From Cryptomeria japonica (taxonomy: Eukaryota > Streptophyta > Pinopsida > Cupressales > Cupressaceae), in assembly GCF_030272615.1 (NCBI RefSeq), contig NC_081411.1:154714971-154778970 (forward strand): DNA of 64,000 nt, in the 5' to 3' direction. The translations under genes and the position numbers were made by a program. Positions 22,050 through 34,731 of the stretch are shown here, in pieces; the first letter of the stretch is position 1, and the number at the start of each line of letters is the position of its first letter. The notes beneath the pieces are model-generated. The model was not told where the DNA came from. It ran no database searches and saw only the letters and a list, made by a program, of their open reading frames with translations.

Positions 22050-24986
22050 CTAGGACTTTTGATCCAGCCGTCGTCCACATTTTTTAATATGCCCCAAGTA
22101 GGCTGGATCCTTATATGTTGTAGCATTGAAGATGGCATCCTTGGCTGCATTCTCAATCACATAAATTTTTTCCAATTGATCAACCATGTCATTCATGTCA
22201 AAGACATCTGCTCTAGCGATGGCTTGGGTTGCATTAAGCATAGACTTGCACTTAGTGATCCATACGGTTTTGTCTTTGATCACACCTGCATCATCTACCA
22301 GACTGGGAACCCCATGCTCAACAATCTGCTGGCATTCATCAAATTCAGACTTCAATGCCTCTGTAACTCCCTCATGTGTAACAAGCAGACCCTGCAGCTT
22401 CTTTTTTTCTTTCTCTTTCGTCGTTGCATCCTGTAACATCATGTCAAGTCTATCTCGAATTTCGTGTGTGTAATCATATTGTCCATGTTCCTCTGATATT
22501 CACCCCAAAATTCATTCAATGCTTTCTCCATATTGTCATACCTCCTACTTAGCAACACGCAAGTCGTATCGGCCGTAACGCTCTTCATCTGTTTTTTCAA
22601 CTTGTTATGTTCATAAGATAGCTTTTCAAATTTTTTCTTCCAATCGCCTCCTGAATCTGTAATTTGGGGAACAGGGTGCCCACTCCTCTTAAGGGTCTCT
22701 TCATACAAAGCCTTATACTTATTCTTCTCTGCTATCTCATGTTTCATTTGGGACTTATTAAACTTTGAAATATTGATACCCATGTCAGTTGTCACTATAG
22801 GATCTACTTCCCCAACCTTCAAGGTCATCATGTGACCAAAAGCTTTATCTACATCAATGATTTTTGGCCTCTTATTAGGAGGATATAAGGCCCACAATAA
22901 CATTTCTTCCTCCTTTGTATCAAATCTTGATCCAATAAAAATATCTTGCACTTCTTGGATGTTTAACTTCATATCCTTATTATCTGAATGTAACAAAGAA
23001 TCAAAAATAAATGAAGCACTCAGGTCCCATCCTGGAAACACAATTATTCCTGCGTCTACTAGCAATTGCCTGCCCCTTTGCGGGGTCATAATATCAACTT
23101 CTCTATCAATGTCTTCCTTCAACCTCATCATCATTTCTGCTTCATTATTAGGGGTCACATTTGGCACTGCTTCCCTCAATTTCTTACCCTTGAAGTGGTA
23201 CAGGAATGATTTGAATTCCTTAGACTTAATGAAGTGATAATTCCTTTGACTTAATGAAGTGATCATCAGATACAAAAGAAACATGTTCTACCATTCTTTC
23301 ATCCGTCTCTGCATTTAGAGCAACAATAAGCCTATCTTCTACCTCTGAATCCTTCTCCTTCTTAGGGGCATAGAGCTTAGAGACTACTTCATTTTCCCCT
23401 GAATCACTTTGGGCTGGTTCTCCCTCAATGTTTTCTAGTCTCTACCTTCTTTGCTCTAGCTTCTTCTCCAAGGTCTCCATAACTCCTGCAAGCTCTTCCA
23501 CCTCCTTATTCCTGCACATGTCTTCAAATTCATCCTCCTCATGGAGGTAGTCTCCCAAATCCTGTCTTTTCCTGCTTGAATGGATGTAACCCTCAGGATC
23601 ATATCGTGCTCTAGATATGTGCCGAAACAAATTGTATTCATCCACCAGCTTCCTATCAATGGCCTCATATGCCCTAGTTGATACAATTTTGAAACCCTGA
23701 AAGTGAAGTGTGCCGGGGAGGAAAGCTTGCTTGTGTGCTCCTCCGAAATGTTTGGCATTAGACACACTTAACTGCCTTACAATTTCCAAGAAGGCAATCC
23801 TGTCTGGTGCAGGCTTAGGGAGAACATATGGATAACCCTCAAATCCATAGCATCGAACAAAAGTGAAGTTTTGGCATGAGTACCAATCACCCCAGTTGTG
23901 ATTGACCTTTGGATTTTGGTGCTCGTGAGGCCTAAGAAACTTCTTAACCTCCTCTGAAAATGATCCTTGCCGAGGCTCACCAAAGAGCAAGAAAAGTGGT
24001 TTGACAAAGAACTCCTCAAATTTGAGGTAATGAGAACTCTCAAACCTATAATCCCAAAGGGAAACCCATAATTGCACTGGTTGCTCCTTTCCATCTTTCC
24101 CAATTGTATTCACATTCAATTCTTCCAACCATAACCCTCTAAGTCTCCCATAAAATAAAATGATGTGCATTAACACTGAGTAGTGCTTGAAATATTTGTC
24201 TGGATTGTCTTTCAGGTTTAAGAAACCTTCATGCAATCTGTCTACCAGGTAAGAAGCAAAGTCAAATGCCCTAGGCTCATGCCTCTGCACTTTTGCTGCT
24301 AGAACAAGTGGTCCAATGTTTGCCACATCAGGAGATTCAACTCCTCCCACCTGACCACAAACCATATATGTATATTGTAGATACTTTTTAAAAATAGTCA
24401 TGTCATATGGAGAACCTTCTTCATCTGTTAGCCTCCTCTTCTCTGCTTTATGGACAACGAGGTTCCAGCCCTGGTATGTAGTGTCCATCTTCCTGTACTC
24501 TTCTTCCAAATCTACAAAAGACAAAGGCAATTCCGCCTCCAAATCTACTGCAAAAACTTCCTCAATCGCAGCCTTTGCAAAATACACTAGAGCAGTCCCA
24601 TCAGGCAACATAATGGATCGCTTGTTTGCATTATAATTTCTTACTAAAAGCTTCAACAAATCAATGTTCACAAACACATTGGGTACTACAAGTTTACCGA
24701 GACCCATTTTCCATGGGTTTGAAATTGGCATGGGGTTATCCCTGCGGAAGTAATGGAAAAGGAACAACTTGTGCCCTCGCACTGTGGTGAATATATCCCC
24801 AATCCCTCTGTATCTGTTCTCTAACTGCTCACGGACAGGCAAATTTGTCTTAGCTCTATGTGACCTAGCTCCTGGAGAGCCCATTTGGTCTATCATGTCC
24901 TGATTCAGCTTTCTACCCGATTTCTTTGTTGCGGTACTTGATACTTCGACAACTTTTCGCTTCCCTTTTGACCTTGACCCCTCCAT
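22050..24986 (-). pseudogene. Broken copy 1 of an unrecognised protein family, about 1,000 residues
   Basis: The start is at 24986. A first block of 514 codons (24986-23442) ends at a TAG. The same frame then stays open to about 23260, where a 25-bp tandem duplication (CACTTCATTAAGTC repeated) shifts the frame into a second block (23284-22439). A shift in an ACACAC run near 22470 leads into the last block (22442-22050). A start MEGSRSKGKRKVVEV is basic and NLS-like. The middle contains LGKLVVPNVFVNIDLLK, NHNWGDWYSC and CYGFEGYPYVLP. The later part contains MTPQRGRQLLVDAG and FPGWD, then a Lys/Glu-rich coiled-coil-like C-terminus. The same landmarks in the same order occur at 30117-33564. No known domain is recognised. 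Possible transposon cargo or a lineage-specific host family. Confidence 0.65.
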
Positions 24987-25487
24987 TTCTACAAATTATT
25001 TCACTCTATAGTTAGTAACTCAAAAATTTTCTCAGTAAGCACTTAATATCTTTCTGCAATTACTTTGTGAGAAATGCTGCTCCCTTTGCAATACTGGCTA
25101 TTTGGGACAGATTTCCTTGCAATCTTTGTAATTGATTATTGCAATATTTGACAGATTTGCTTCATGTGGCAACGAATGTACTCAATTTATGCATTTAATG
25201 GAAACTACATTGTCACGGTCAGTTCTTCTCATGATGAAAACCAACGGCTAATCGACAACACTCCTCCCGATGATTCAAATATTTGTCGTCGGTTGTTATT
25301 ACTTTACGGAGCCTTACTTTACCACTTTTTTGCTTTTTGATCGGAACAAACTACCCCAACCCACTTATCAGGTGTCCGAATACCTAAATTTTCTTTATCC
25401 CGATGGTTCGTTTCAATATACCAATGGACAATATCTTTCGGTTGATCCAACGACCCATGTTGTTTCGTAAAGGAAAGATGGTCGAAG
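24987..25487. other. 5' region of broken copy 1
   Basis: AT-rich leader followed by a stretch with ATCGG-type motifs (CTCCCGATGATTC, TATCCCGATGG). No separate gene is supported. Confidence 0.35.
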
Positions 25488-26612
25488 TTTATCTTTCGCG
25501 AAGCAGTGAAAGGGAAGTGGGCCCAGAGTGAGGATGACGTGGAAAGTAAACAAGGTGCATCTTCAAAAGGATCCGACGGTCTGCGTTATTTCGGTGGGCA
25601 AAATAGCGTGGAGTTTATCTTTCGCGAAGCAGCGAAAGGATGGTGGGCCCAACATATCAGACTAGTCCTGCTTTTTTTTTAAAACGGCCATATCAGAGAA
25701 AAAGACCATATCGGGATAGTGAAAAAAGAGTTATATCGATCCCCAATGGCATGGAGAGTGGGGAAGGCGGACCCATCGGTATTACCTATATCGATAAAAC
25801 AAACTTGGAAGCATAAAGCATAAAAGTGCATCGGAGACTGATTGGGACTTCGGGAGGAATAGAAAAAGGCTATTCCAACCCTCAATGAAGATAAAAGCAC
25901 CTGCGGGGATATCGGTGTAAATTATACTGATAAAGTAAACATGCATTAGGACTCATCGGGACATCAAAAGAAGCAGTTTTATGCTATGCCGAGTCCCGAT
26001 AGGGCTATTAAGGCAGATGGAGAGTTGCTACGAGTTCTTCGGGCTGATTTATGCCGATAACGTCGGGGACTTGGTCACAATGCGCACTGCTATATTCAGA
26101 TCATCCAGGCATTAGAGGGACATAAATTGAACTATGTCGATACCCGATGGGGCATATCCTACTATGTCTCGGCTATCGGGAGCGGTCTCGGTTTGCTATA
26201 TCAATACCCAGTCAGTCATGCGCAAAATAAACTCGAAAGCATAAAGCATAAAAGTGCATCAGAGACTAATCGAGACTTCCAGAGGAATAGAAAAAGGCTA
26301 TTCCGACCGCCAATGAAGATAACAGCACATGCGGGGATATCGGTGTAAATTATACTGATAAAGTAAACATGCATTAGGACTCATCGGGGGATCGAAAGAA
26401 GTAGTTTTATGCTATGCCAAGTCCCGATAGGGCTATTAAGGCAGATGGAGAGTTGATATGAGTTCTTCGGGCTAATTTATGCCGATAATGCAAGGGACTT
26501 GGTCACAATGCGAACTGCTATATTCAAATCAGTGGGACATTAGAGGGACATAAATTGAACTATGTCGATACCCGATGGGGCATATCCGACTATGTTTCAG
26601 CTATCGGGAATG
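25488..26612 (-). repeat. ATCGG/CCGAT repeat, inverted copies
   Basis: Reverse-orientation copies of the 17008-19945 units. One long unit spans 25488 to about 26190 and a shorter one follows to 26612. Two copies of TTTCGCGAAGCAG lie near 25495 and 25620, about 125 bp apart, each followed by GAAAGG and GTGGGCCCA. With the forward array they frame the 20190 and 22050-24986 genes. Confidence 0.8.
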
Positions 26613-26615
26613 GAC

Positions 26616-26740
26616 GCGTCTATTCTAGCTCCAAAAAGACACTACGGATTTACTAACACGTGTGTTAGTTGCACGTTTTACACAATCGATTTTGCAGTTA
26701 ATGGTTGAGATTGACTAACTTGTCACTAACACACTGTTGG
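26616..26740 (-). mobile_element. Short inverted-repeat (MITE-like) element next to the ATCGG repeat
   Basis: Begins GCGTCTATTCTAGCTCC and then carries the family core in reverse orientation (ACACGTGTGTTAGTTGC, CGATTTTGCAGTTAATGG, GATTGACTAAC). The other end is decayed. No coding capacity. Confidence 0.55.
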
Positions 26741-27403
26741 TCAATCTGTACAATGATTTTGCATAATAGTTTGAAGCTAACAGAGAGATTGAAACAATAT
26801 TAAAGTACAGAAAAGGCAAAACTAACAACTATAGATCAATACTTCATGTGACAGAAAATTTGTATTTGAATACATGAATACTTAACAAACATTGTGTTAA
26901 AAAAATGGCAGCAGTGTGTAAGAAGCATTGGTTCTTTACAAATTGTAATGTCCACCAGCCATCCCTCATCAGTACATGTAGATGAAAATAAGGACCCTGA
27001 AAATGACATCTTTAAACATAAAAATATTGGCTACAAAATGACCATAGAAGGCGCTCCATGCACCTACAATGGTGACACTTTCTCCTATTTACCATGACAA
27101 GATGTTTTATAACTTTTCCGGTAACTACCTAAAATAGTGCTATTGCTAATTTTACAAAATTGATCCTATTATCTGCAATAGGGTCATAGAAGTGTACCCA
27201 GTGACATATGCAAAATAGGAAATTGTAGTTAAACAACAAAACTAACTCCTAATTAATTGGAGTATGACACCCATGTTCTCTCCAATCTCCATTACTTTGA
27301 CAGCGGCTGGTGCCGCAAGCCAGTTATCATCGGAGTTCAGTAGTCTGCGGAAGGGATCCAGATTCCCATTCCTCACCCCCACCCTATACACCTCCCACGC
27401 CTC
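26741..27403. other. Intergenic stretch without recognised gene
   Basis: AT-rich sequence with no supported gene. A 67-codon frame at 26894-27097 has no recognisable domain. Confidence 0.35.
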
Positions 27404-27990
27404 CTAGATGAAGTTCTTCCTCCTTTCCCATGCTGCCCTTTTTTGGGCAGTTTCCTCATCTTCAGTGTCTGACTCCTCCGATTCAGAGGAGATGTAGTTG
27501 GTGTGGTTAAAATAGATGCGGAGGCTGCTTACCCAACAATCAGAATCCAACTCTAGAATGGCATTTCCTAGGGCCTGCCCATCAGACGGGCAGACAAAGT
27601 CATCGATCCTCTGTATGGTCGCTTCCTTTGAATCGAATATGTCAACCATAGTGCAAATGACAACCTCATAAACAAACCCATCACACCAGTGTCGATGAGC
27701 ACCCAATATACCATTAGCCACCCACCATACAACATTCCAGAGCACATTGTTTGCTTGAAATAGCCGGTTGTATTGGGCCTGGATCGAATCCTCTCTACAT
27801 AGGCAACTAACACCAAAATGATGCACCATCAGTTCAGTTCGAGACTTCTAGTCTTAAGACTGCAATTTGAACCATTCCTTATATAAAGTTTCAAACTTTC
27901 TAGAGAAGTCTAGATACCGACCATAAGAGGCCCGAAATCCAATCAAGGTTCGTTCGAACAGCATATCTTTACTATTATGAGAACTAGCCG
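27404..27990 (-). pseudogene. Unrecognised reading frame with acidic C-terminus, probably broken
   Basis: 141 codons run from an ATG at 27829 to 27404. The product is Trp-rich and Cys-rich at first, with a VLWNVVWWVANGILGAH stretch. It ends in the acidic segment SSESEESDTEDEE followed by KRAAWERRKNF. Upstream the same frame reads FRASYGRYLDFSRKFETLY and then meets two stops (about 27845-27855). So either an intron border lies there (CAAATTGCAG precedes the stops) or the gene is broken. Family not recognised. Confidence 0.35.
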
Positions 27991-28389
27991 TCAAGTTCCC
28001 TGCTCCTACGTACTTTATCTAACCGGCCTGATCTGCCAAAGCGCATGAAAAAACCACAGAGGTCTCCAATTTGTCCCTCCACTAAGGTATGGCAGGCCTA
28101 TGTCTAGCTAGAACGAAGCTCCGAATGAAACCACATTGGCAAGCCAAAGGAGGATTATCGACATCACTTATACCGATGAAACAGAGCACAAACTCATTGG
28201 AGCACATTAAAACATACTCAACTCAGTGCACACTTTTCATAAGATCATTCCATCGAGATAGCTTGTTCTGATGAGAAAGTAGGCGGTTGCTTTCTATCGG
28301 CTTGCATCGGCTTATCGACAAAGCATATAAATTGCTATATCCATGACCTATGAAAGCATCGGTATAACCTGTAACGAAATGGCCAAGCT

Positions 28390-28740
28390 TATAACATAGT
28401 ACCCGGGAGATCGGAAGTAATAACAAAGTTTTATCCCGATACCCGATGACTAAAGGAAACTGAAGACGACCCCATCGGAAAGAATATTCATATCGGGGCA
28501 GTGCAAAAATTGCTATACCGATCCCCGATGTTATGGAGAATTAGAAGTTCGAGCCATCGATATTACCTATATCGATAAAAGAACTCGTAAGCATATAACA
28601 CAAAAAAGTGCATCGGGAATTCATCGAGATTTCGGGAGGAATATAAAAGGGCTATTCCGACCGCCGATGAAGATAGAAGCATTGGTTGGAGTATCGGGGC
28701 GAGTTATATCGATAAAGAGTGCATCAAATGAGGATTCATG
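28390..28740 (-). repeat. Diverged inverted ATCGG/CCGAT repeat
   Basis: Clearly related to 25488-26612 and in the same orientation (CCGATCCCCGATG, ATTACCTATATCGATAAAA, TTTCGGGAGGAATA, GAAGATAGAAGCA) but much more diverged. Related ATCGG-rich sequence extends back to about 28300. Confidence 0.65.
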
Positions 28741-30116
28741 GGGACGTGAGAAGAAGACTTGAATGTTTTGCTGAGACTATGAGTTGTTAAGGCCAATAAT
28801 GGCTTTTGAAAAACAAAATTGTAAAATGTTGTCATTTTATCCTAAAAATTGTCATTTATTGTCAAAAAATGTAAATTTGGTCAAAACACCCAATAAAGGA
28901 TTTAGGAAGGTTTAGGATGGTTAAATATGCCTTATGGGATGCAAATCCATCATTAATAATGTTGGTTTTCAATTTGTAATACATTTTTCACAAGTTGAAA
29001 ATTCAAATATTTGAATTTCAACATCTATAAGGAATTAGGTGGGCATATTACACATATTTGAATGCTTTAGGATCGTTGTTCAATCAGATTTTTGATTGTA
29101 CATTCATTAATTGAGCCATTTTCCTTAGGTGAAGTCATCATTTTCCTTAGGTGAAGTCTTCATCCATATTTGGTCCATTTGAGCCATTTAGAGTGTTTGT
29201 AGGCTTAAGGGGATCTATCATTTTCTACCTTGTATTTCCCTTATATCTTACAAAGTCATCTATACCTATTTGGGTATTGTATTATACCACCATACCTCTG
29301 CCTACTATGCACCAAAAACCAATGGAGTTCATCACCTCAATGAAACTGTAACATTAAAGAGTCATCTAAATTCAAACAATATTCCCACAATCAAATATCT
29401 CTACATATCCCATTAGTTTGGCTTCTGAAGATTCCTATATATGCCTGACACACATAAGAATTTATTCATACCATATTAAACTGCGCTCATCAAAATTCAA
29501 AGCATCTCACAAAGAATTTACTGATAGAAATGATTCCTGCATATTTAATTCCTCTCCTCAAGAGAAAAGCTAAGAAAAATATCTACTGAAAGTTGCCTTA
29601 CAACCCTTATTCAAACAAAATAACCCTAGATTATTCAGAATGAAGCAGTAAACACTTGCAAACACATTTGAAGATGACACAAAGTTTAAACTCAAAACCG
29701 ATGGTCTATATATTGATATTTTCTTCAAAGAAAGTATTACAAAAACTTTTGAATATTCTCCATTAAAACTTGGAAAAGCCCAGACAAATCTCTGCAACAT
29801 TTTCTTACAATATTTTGCGATCATTTCTTACTAGTCCTGGTATCCATTTATGACAATATGGATGCACACATAGCTTTGGAATTTCCTAGGAGAGTTTGTT
29901 ACAGTCATTGCTTCTCAAGAAGAAGTTACAAAACCTTTTACAAAAGCGGTTACAAGTCTTTTTCAACTTCCCAGTTTCTTCTACTTGTTGTCCAGTTGCA
30001 ACCTCTACTAACTGTTCTGCATCCTGTATGGCATATTTTCTTGTCCACTCATTGTATACATCACCAGTTGGCCATGCGAAGTTAATCACTTTTGCTTTTC
30101 CCTTGGCTAACCTTTT
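28741..30116. other. Intergenic stretch without recognised gene
   Basis: AT-rich. Holds a 22-bp near-perfect tandem duplication around 29117-29160 (TTTTCCTTAGGTGAAGTC twice). No gene is supported. Confidence 0.4.
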
Positions 30117-33100
30117 CTAGGAATTCCTCATTTTGTTAACCTTTGAACTGAGAAAACCATAATGATATTTGATTCTCTCTATCTCTCGAATTGTTACAAC
30201 AAAAAAGGAAGCATCATCTAAGTCAATAATTCCTTTTATTCTACTTGACAATTTGGCTTCTAATTCCTTAAGCCATACTTGTTTGTCCTTTAGTTGGTTT
30301 GGGTTGGAAAAACCTCCTGGGAGTAATTCAAAAACTTGATCACTGTACTCTTTCTTGTACAAATTGATCTTCCTATCTGCATTATCTATTCCTTCTGCTA
30401 ATTTTACTAGATCCTTTGTGGTGTCACAAGTGGATTTGATAATAGGATCAACCCCTACTTCATCATAGGATACACAAATAAGCTCCAAATCCTGCTCTCT
30501 GGGCTTCCACTTGTCAAAAATAGGCATTAAAACAACCTTATCTCCATTAAGCTCATTCCACATATCTAGAATCTTGCTCATGTTTTTATACAATAATGAG
30601 GCCCCCATGGTATCGGCAAAAGCTGAAATTGTAGCCCTTACTCTTTCTTCATATTTCTTTGCGTATCGGGCCTGAGCCTCTTTTAAATTTTCCAACTCAT
30701 GAGGAGTGATCTCAACCATTTGAGAACTAGAAGGTGCTAGAGATGGTGGTAACTCAATAATGGGGCTGGTAGGTGGAGGTCTTATAGGAGAAGAGGAGAT
30801 CATTAGTGTTGAAGACTCACCTTGATGGTACTGTCCTGCTAACTGGCTTTGTAGCTTGACAATGATGCTATCTCTACCTCTTATCTCATCCTTGGCGTTG
30901 TTATAAGCTTTTAAAATTGTCTCCAGCTTAGCTTGGAGATCTGCCTTTTCTTTTGCTTCTCTTTCTGCTACTGCAACATTAAACTTTGCAGTCTCTAGCA
31001 TAGTGCTAGCAGCTTCCACCACCCTAGTGTTCTGCACTCTTTTTACTATCATTCCACCAAGGTAACTTGACCCTGGGGTGTCTTTATTTCTCTTATTTTC
31101 ATCTCTCTTAAGAGACTACATGACCAGTGCAGCATTGTCTTTGCTGAAAGTGACTCCCTCCATAGGTTTGGTCTCTTTTCTTATTGCCTCCAATACCAAG
31201 GCATCTGCTATGTCCCACTTGGGGAGAATGAGTACCCCATCCTGTGCCACCATGTCTCTTCCTTGCTTAGGAGTGATGGTCTTAAACTCATCAACCATTT
31301 CTTGCTTTATTTCCTCCTCAACCACAACTCGATCTTTGTGGGGCTGCTCACCTTTTCTCTTTTCACACCTTGCATTATATTTGTCAATGTTTTGCTTCCA
31401 CACAAATTGCATGAAAGCTTCTAATGTGACAAAATTATTATCAGCCAAGAGGTCTTCACTAGCCTGTTTGATCTCAGGATCCCACTCCTGGCCTTTGAAT
31501 TCATTAATAGTAATGTTCATCTTAGCTGTGAGGGGCTCTTCTGGCATTCCCTCGTCCACTTCATCATAAGTGTAAGCTATCTCTCCAAGACTGCCTAATT
31601 GTAGCAATTGCTCAGCTATAGCCTGTTCATCTCCTATATGAATAGGGGATTGAGATGGGGAATACAAAGGTTCATCAGATTGTATTTCTTTTCCCACTCT
31701 TTGTTTCTTTGGGATATCTTGAATGTCAATGACATCCTGTATCTTCCTCTTCCCTTTTGAGGTAGAGGGCTCCCCTGTTGTAGGCATTAACACACTGTAA
31801 TTGGACTTCTTGTGCAACATGTAGTGACTAGGAGGGATTGCTCTGCCATATGTGGACCTACTTAGAACCAATCTTGTTTTCTTAGGGTTGTTTTTAATTA
31901 CAACCTCCCTCTTTTCTTTTAAAGTTTGCATCACATCCTCAAAACAAAGAATTAAGAACTTTATTTTCTCCTGAAAAGTGTGGAAGCTAGACAATGGGTC
32001 ATAGCTGGTATCAAATTGGTGTACAAAGTCTAAGGCTTTTTTAAAAGCCACCCACTTTTCCTTCCTCAACTCTTGCTCATCTAGATCAAACTCATTCCTA
32101 ATGAGGTCTTCAAGAAACTGGAATTGATGGGGTCTACCTCTACATACGACCCTCTTTCTGAACATGTCATTGAAGAAATCTTTAGGATCGACACACCTGG
32201 CTACTGTAGTTGATAAGTGATAAGGTCCAAGAAAATCCTCAAAGCATTTCCAACCTCATTTAGTTATTACAAATTGGTGGGCTACGATAACTGTAGGGAA
32301 AATGGTCCCTTTACCTCTACCTGTCAGCTTTGCCTCTTGCACACTACCAATCTGTCTGAGGACTTCTGCAATTCCCACCATGAGAGGGACCTGATAGGGC
32401 AACAAAAATGGGGTTTCTTTGAAACCATATACTCTAAACACTGTGGAGATAGGGTATAAGTAGATATCACCCCAATTGTGGACAATTTTTATATCCTCAG
32501 CAAATTCTTTTGGCCTAATAAATTCCAAAAGAACCTTAGGGACTCTTGGATTCTCTAAACAGATGAGAGTCCTAATCTTAGATGCAAAACACTTATCAAA
32601 CTTTAAGAAGCTAGAATCTTCTTTGTCCCATGACAACACTGTAGTACAAACTGAACTGGCATCTTTTCTCCATCCTTCTCTTTTACAAGATCCATCCCAT
32701 CTGCAAAGTAATCACCACCCTTGAAAAGAAATAGGTGCATGAGGAGGGAATACCATCCAAAGGGCCTATCCACTTTCCCATTCTTTATTCCTATCAATCT
32801 TTCATGGATAGCATCAGTGATATAAGGGGCATAATCAAATGTCACTGCCAGAGAAGGATTCAAAATCTGAGCAATCATTAACATATAATGAGCTGGCATA
32901 TTTGGTTCAGCATCTTCTCTGAGAATTTGGCAGAGTGACCAGTATAATCCCTTAGCTCTAAGGGTGAACAGATTCAAGGAGAAAGGCTCCATAGTATTGG
33001 ATCCTACAACAGTTAATCCACCTATCTTAACAAAAAACTCTTTAAGAGGCCCATTTCTAAGGTGATTCCTCTGTGCATTATAGACCTGAGCCAATGATTT

Positions 33101-33564
33101 GAAGTTGATGGGTTCCAAATAATTGGATACTTCACTAAGGCCGAATGCATTTCTGAACTCCTCATCATTAATCTCGATGAGGGTTTTTCCATTTATGTCC
33201 TTCTCTTTGTAATCGGGTCATAATTATGTGCAATTTGAGTCAGGAGGTCTACATCCATGAATACTCCTAGAACTACCAATTTTCCCACATCTAACTCCCA
33301 GGTGTTGTTCATTGGGGCTGGGGAATTTCTCATGCCAAATCCAACTTTGAATAACCCTAACCCAGACAACCTAGCCCGTGGGTCTCTCAACCAGTTACCC
33401 TTATCATATAATCCCTCTCCAATTTTCAAGCGAGGAGCTCTTGGCACTAGTTCCTTTGCCTTAGTTGCCGCATCAGTTGACATTGTCAATTGTTCAAGGA
33501 AATCATCACAGATAGCCCTTTCTTGGTAGTTAACCTTTCCTGAGAATTCTCTTTTAGGTTCCAT
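30117..33564 (-). pseudogene. Broken copy 2 of the unrecognised family, about 1,150 codons
   Basis: The start is at 33564. Reading continues with a frameshift near 33200 (block 33564-33193 into 33118-32603) and a second near 32640 (into 32639-32256). An in-frame TGA follows at about 32256-32258 and an in-frame TAG at about 31113-31115. The last three blocks share one frame. Shared landmarks with copy 1 are GKLVVLGVFMDVDLL and PVQFVL, then VHNWGDIYLYP and VYGFKETPFLLP. After those come ITPKQGRDMVAQDG with LPKWD, and a coiled-coil-rich C-terminus with LKDKQVWLKELEAKL. Four lesions mean no full product. Protein similarity to copy 1 looks low apart from these motifs, so the copies diverged long ago or come from different subfamilies. 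ATCGG repeats lie on both sides, inverted at 28390-28740 and forward at 34990-35500. Confidence 0.65.
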
Positions 33565-34731
33565 CTTATATAACTATGTGAGTAATCTAATTACTACCCC
33601 AACTGTTCAACAATAAATCGAAACCTCAATTGAAACACTTTGTCAAGTAATTGCGAAGTGGGAGTACAAGAAAACCTGTTTTTGCTTGAAGAAAATTTCG
33701 CTCTGCAAATGAAGAAATTTGCTCTGCAACTACTCTTCAGAATAATGCCTTCATTGAATTGATGTGGAATCATATACGGTAGTAGGGCTCTTAACTGTGA
33801 CATTGATACCACATGCTTCGGCCATCCCTTCAGAATTGAATTCATGAAAGAATTTGAAATTTTCGCTCCAACGGGTCACAACACATTCTTTTTGCTCTTT
33901 CATCATTTCGTAAAGCATAACATGTGAGCAATTTCACCAAACGAAATCACACCAGGCGTCCGATCGGATCGAACTCGCAGCCATGAAACAACGCGAGCCC
34001 TTGGATGAAAACGGAGTTGAACCCCTTTTAAACTTCATGCTTTATCTGTTCTTCGGGCCCCAAAAACCTTTATCCATCTGGCGTTTGGTCCATTGTGTGT
34101 CACCTCTTTACTTGCTAAAAAATCGGCGGGATCCATTTCCTTTATCGCCACCTGGAAGGTCAAGTCATTTCGCCATTTCGTGAAAAGTAATTTGCTTGCT
34201 AGTTTCGGCTGTGACTCAACGCCAGCCGTTAGATCTTGAATGAGATGAAGCTTCTTTAAACCAAACCAAATGCTCAGACCATTGAACATGTTTTTTCCTT
34301 TCGCTATTTCGCAAGTCTTAAAGAACTCGCAACTTCGCCTAACTAAATGGCGAAAGCCATAGATCCATCTAAGAGCTGCATGGCACTTATTGGGCCCGAC
34401 AATATTTGGGATTTGAAGGAAAAAGAGATAAGGCAAAGAATTTTTACGATTATTGAACGACCACCTAGGCAAATGACAAGGGGGGGCACTTCTCATGACC
34501 CCAAGACCCATTACTTAAGTGAATAAAGTAATGCAGGAATAGAAACTAGAGGGTTTTATGAGTTACTAAAGCGATTTTAAAACCTAAACCCTAAACCCAT
34601 TTGGACTTAAAGCTGTCTTGGAGCAACAAGAACACACCGGACTCAAATTTTTTTGCAAACTTAGCCAATAATGGGAAAAACATTTTTAACTACAAATTTT
34701 TTTGCAATTAAAATTTTAACTGCAAAATTTT
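33565..34731. other. 5' region of broken copy 2, rich in TTTCGC/GCGAAA
   Basis: Contains many short TTTCGC or GCGAAA motifs (for example 33707, 34170, 34307, 34350) and a telomere-like stretch at 34579-34599. A 158-codon minus-strand frame at 34035-34511 has no recognisable domain, so I do not call it a gene. Confidence 0.4.
34579..34599 (+). repeat. Short interstitial telomere-like sequence
   Basis: AAAACCTAAACCCTAAACCC, about 2.5 units of the plant telomere repeat. It could be a telo-box promoter element or a chance relic. Confidence 0.55.

Noticed and set aside
34035-34511. 158-codon minus-strand frame upstream of broken copy 2
   Set aside because: No recognisable domain, no counterpart upstream of copy 1. 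Kept only as a note within the intergenic entry.
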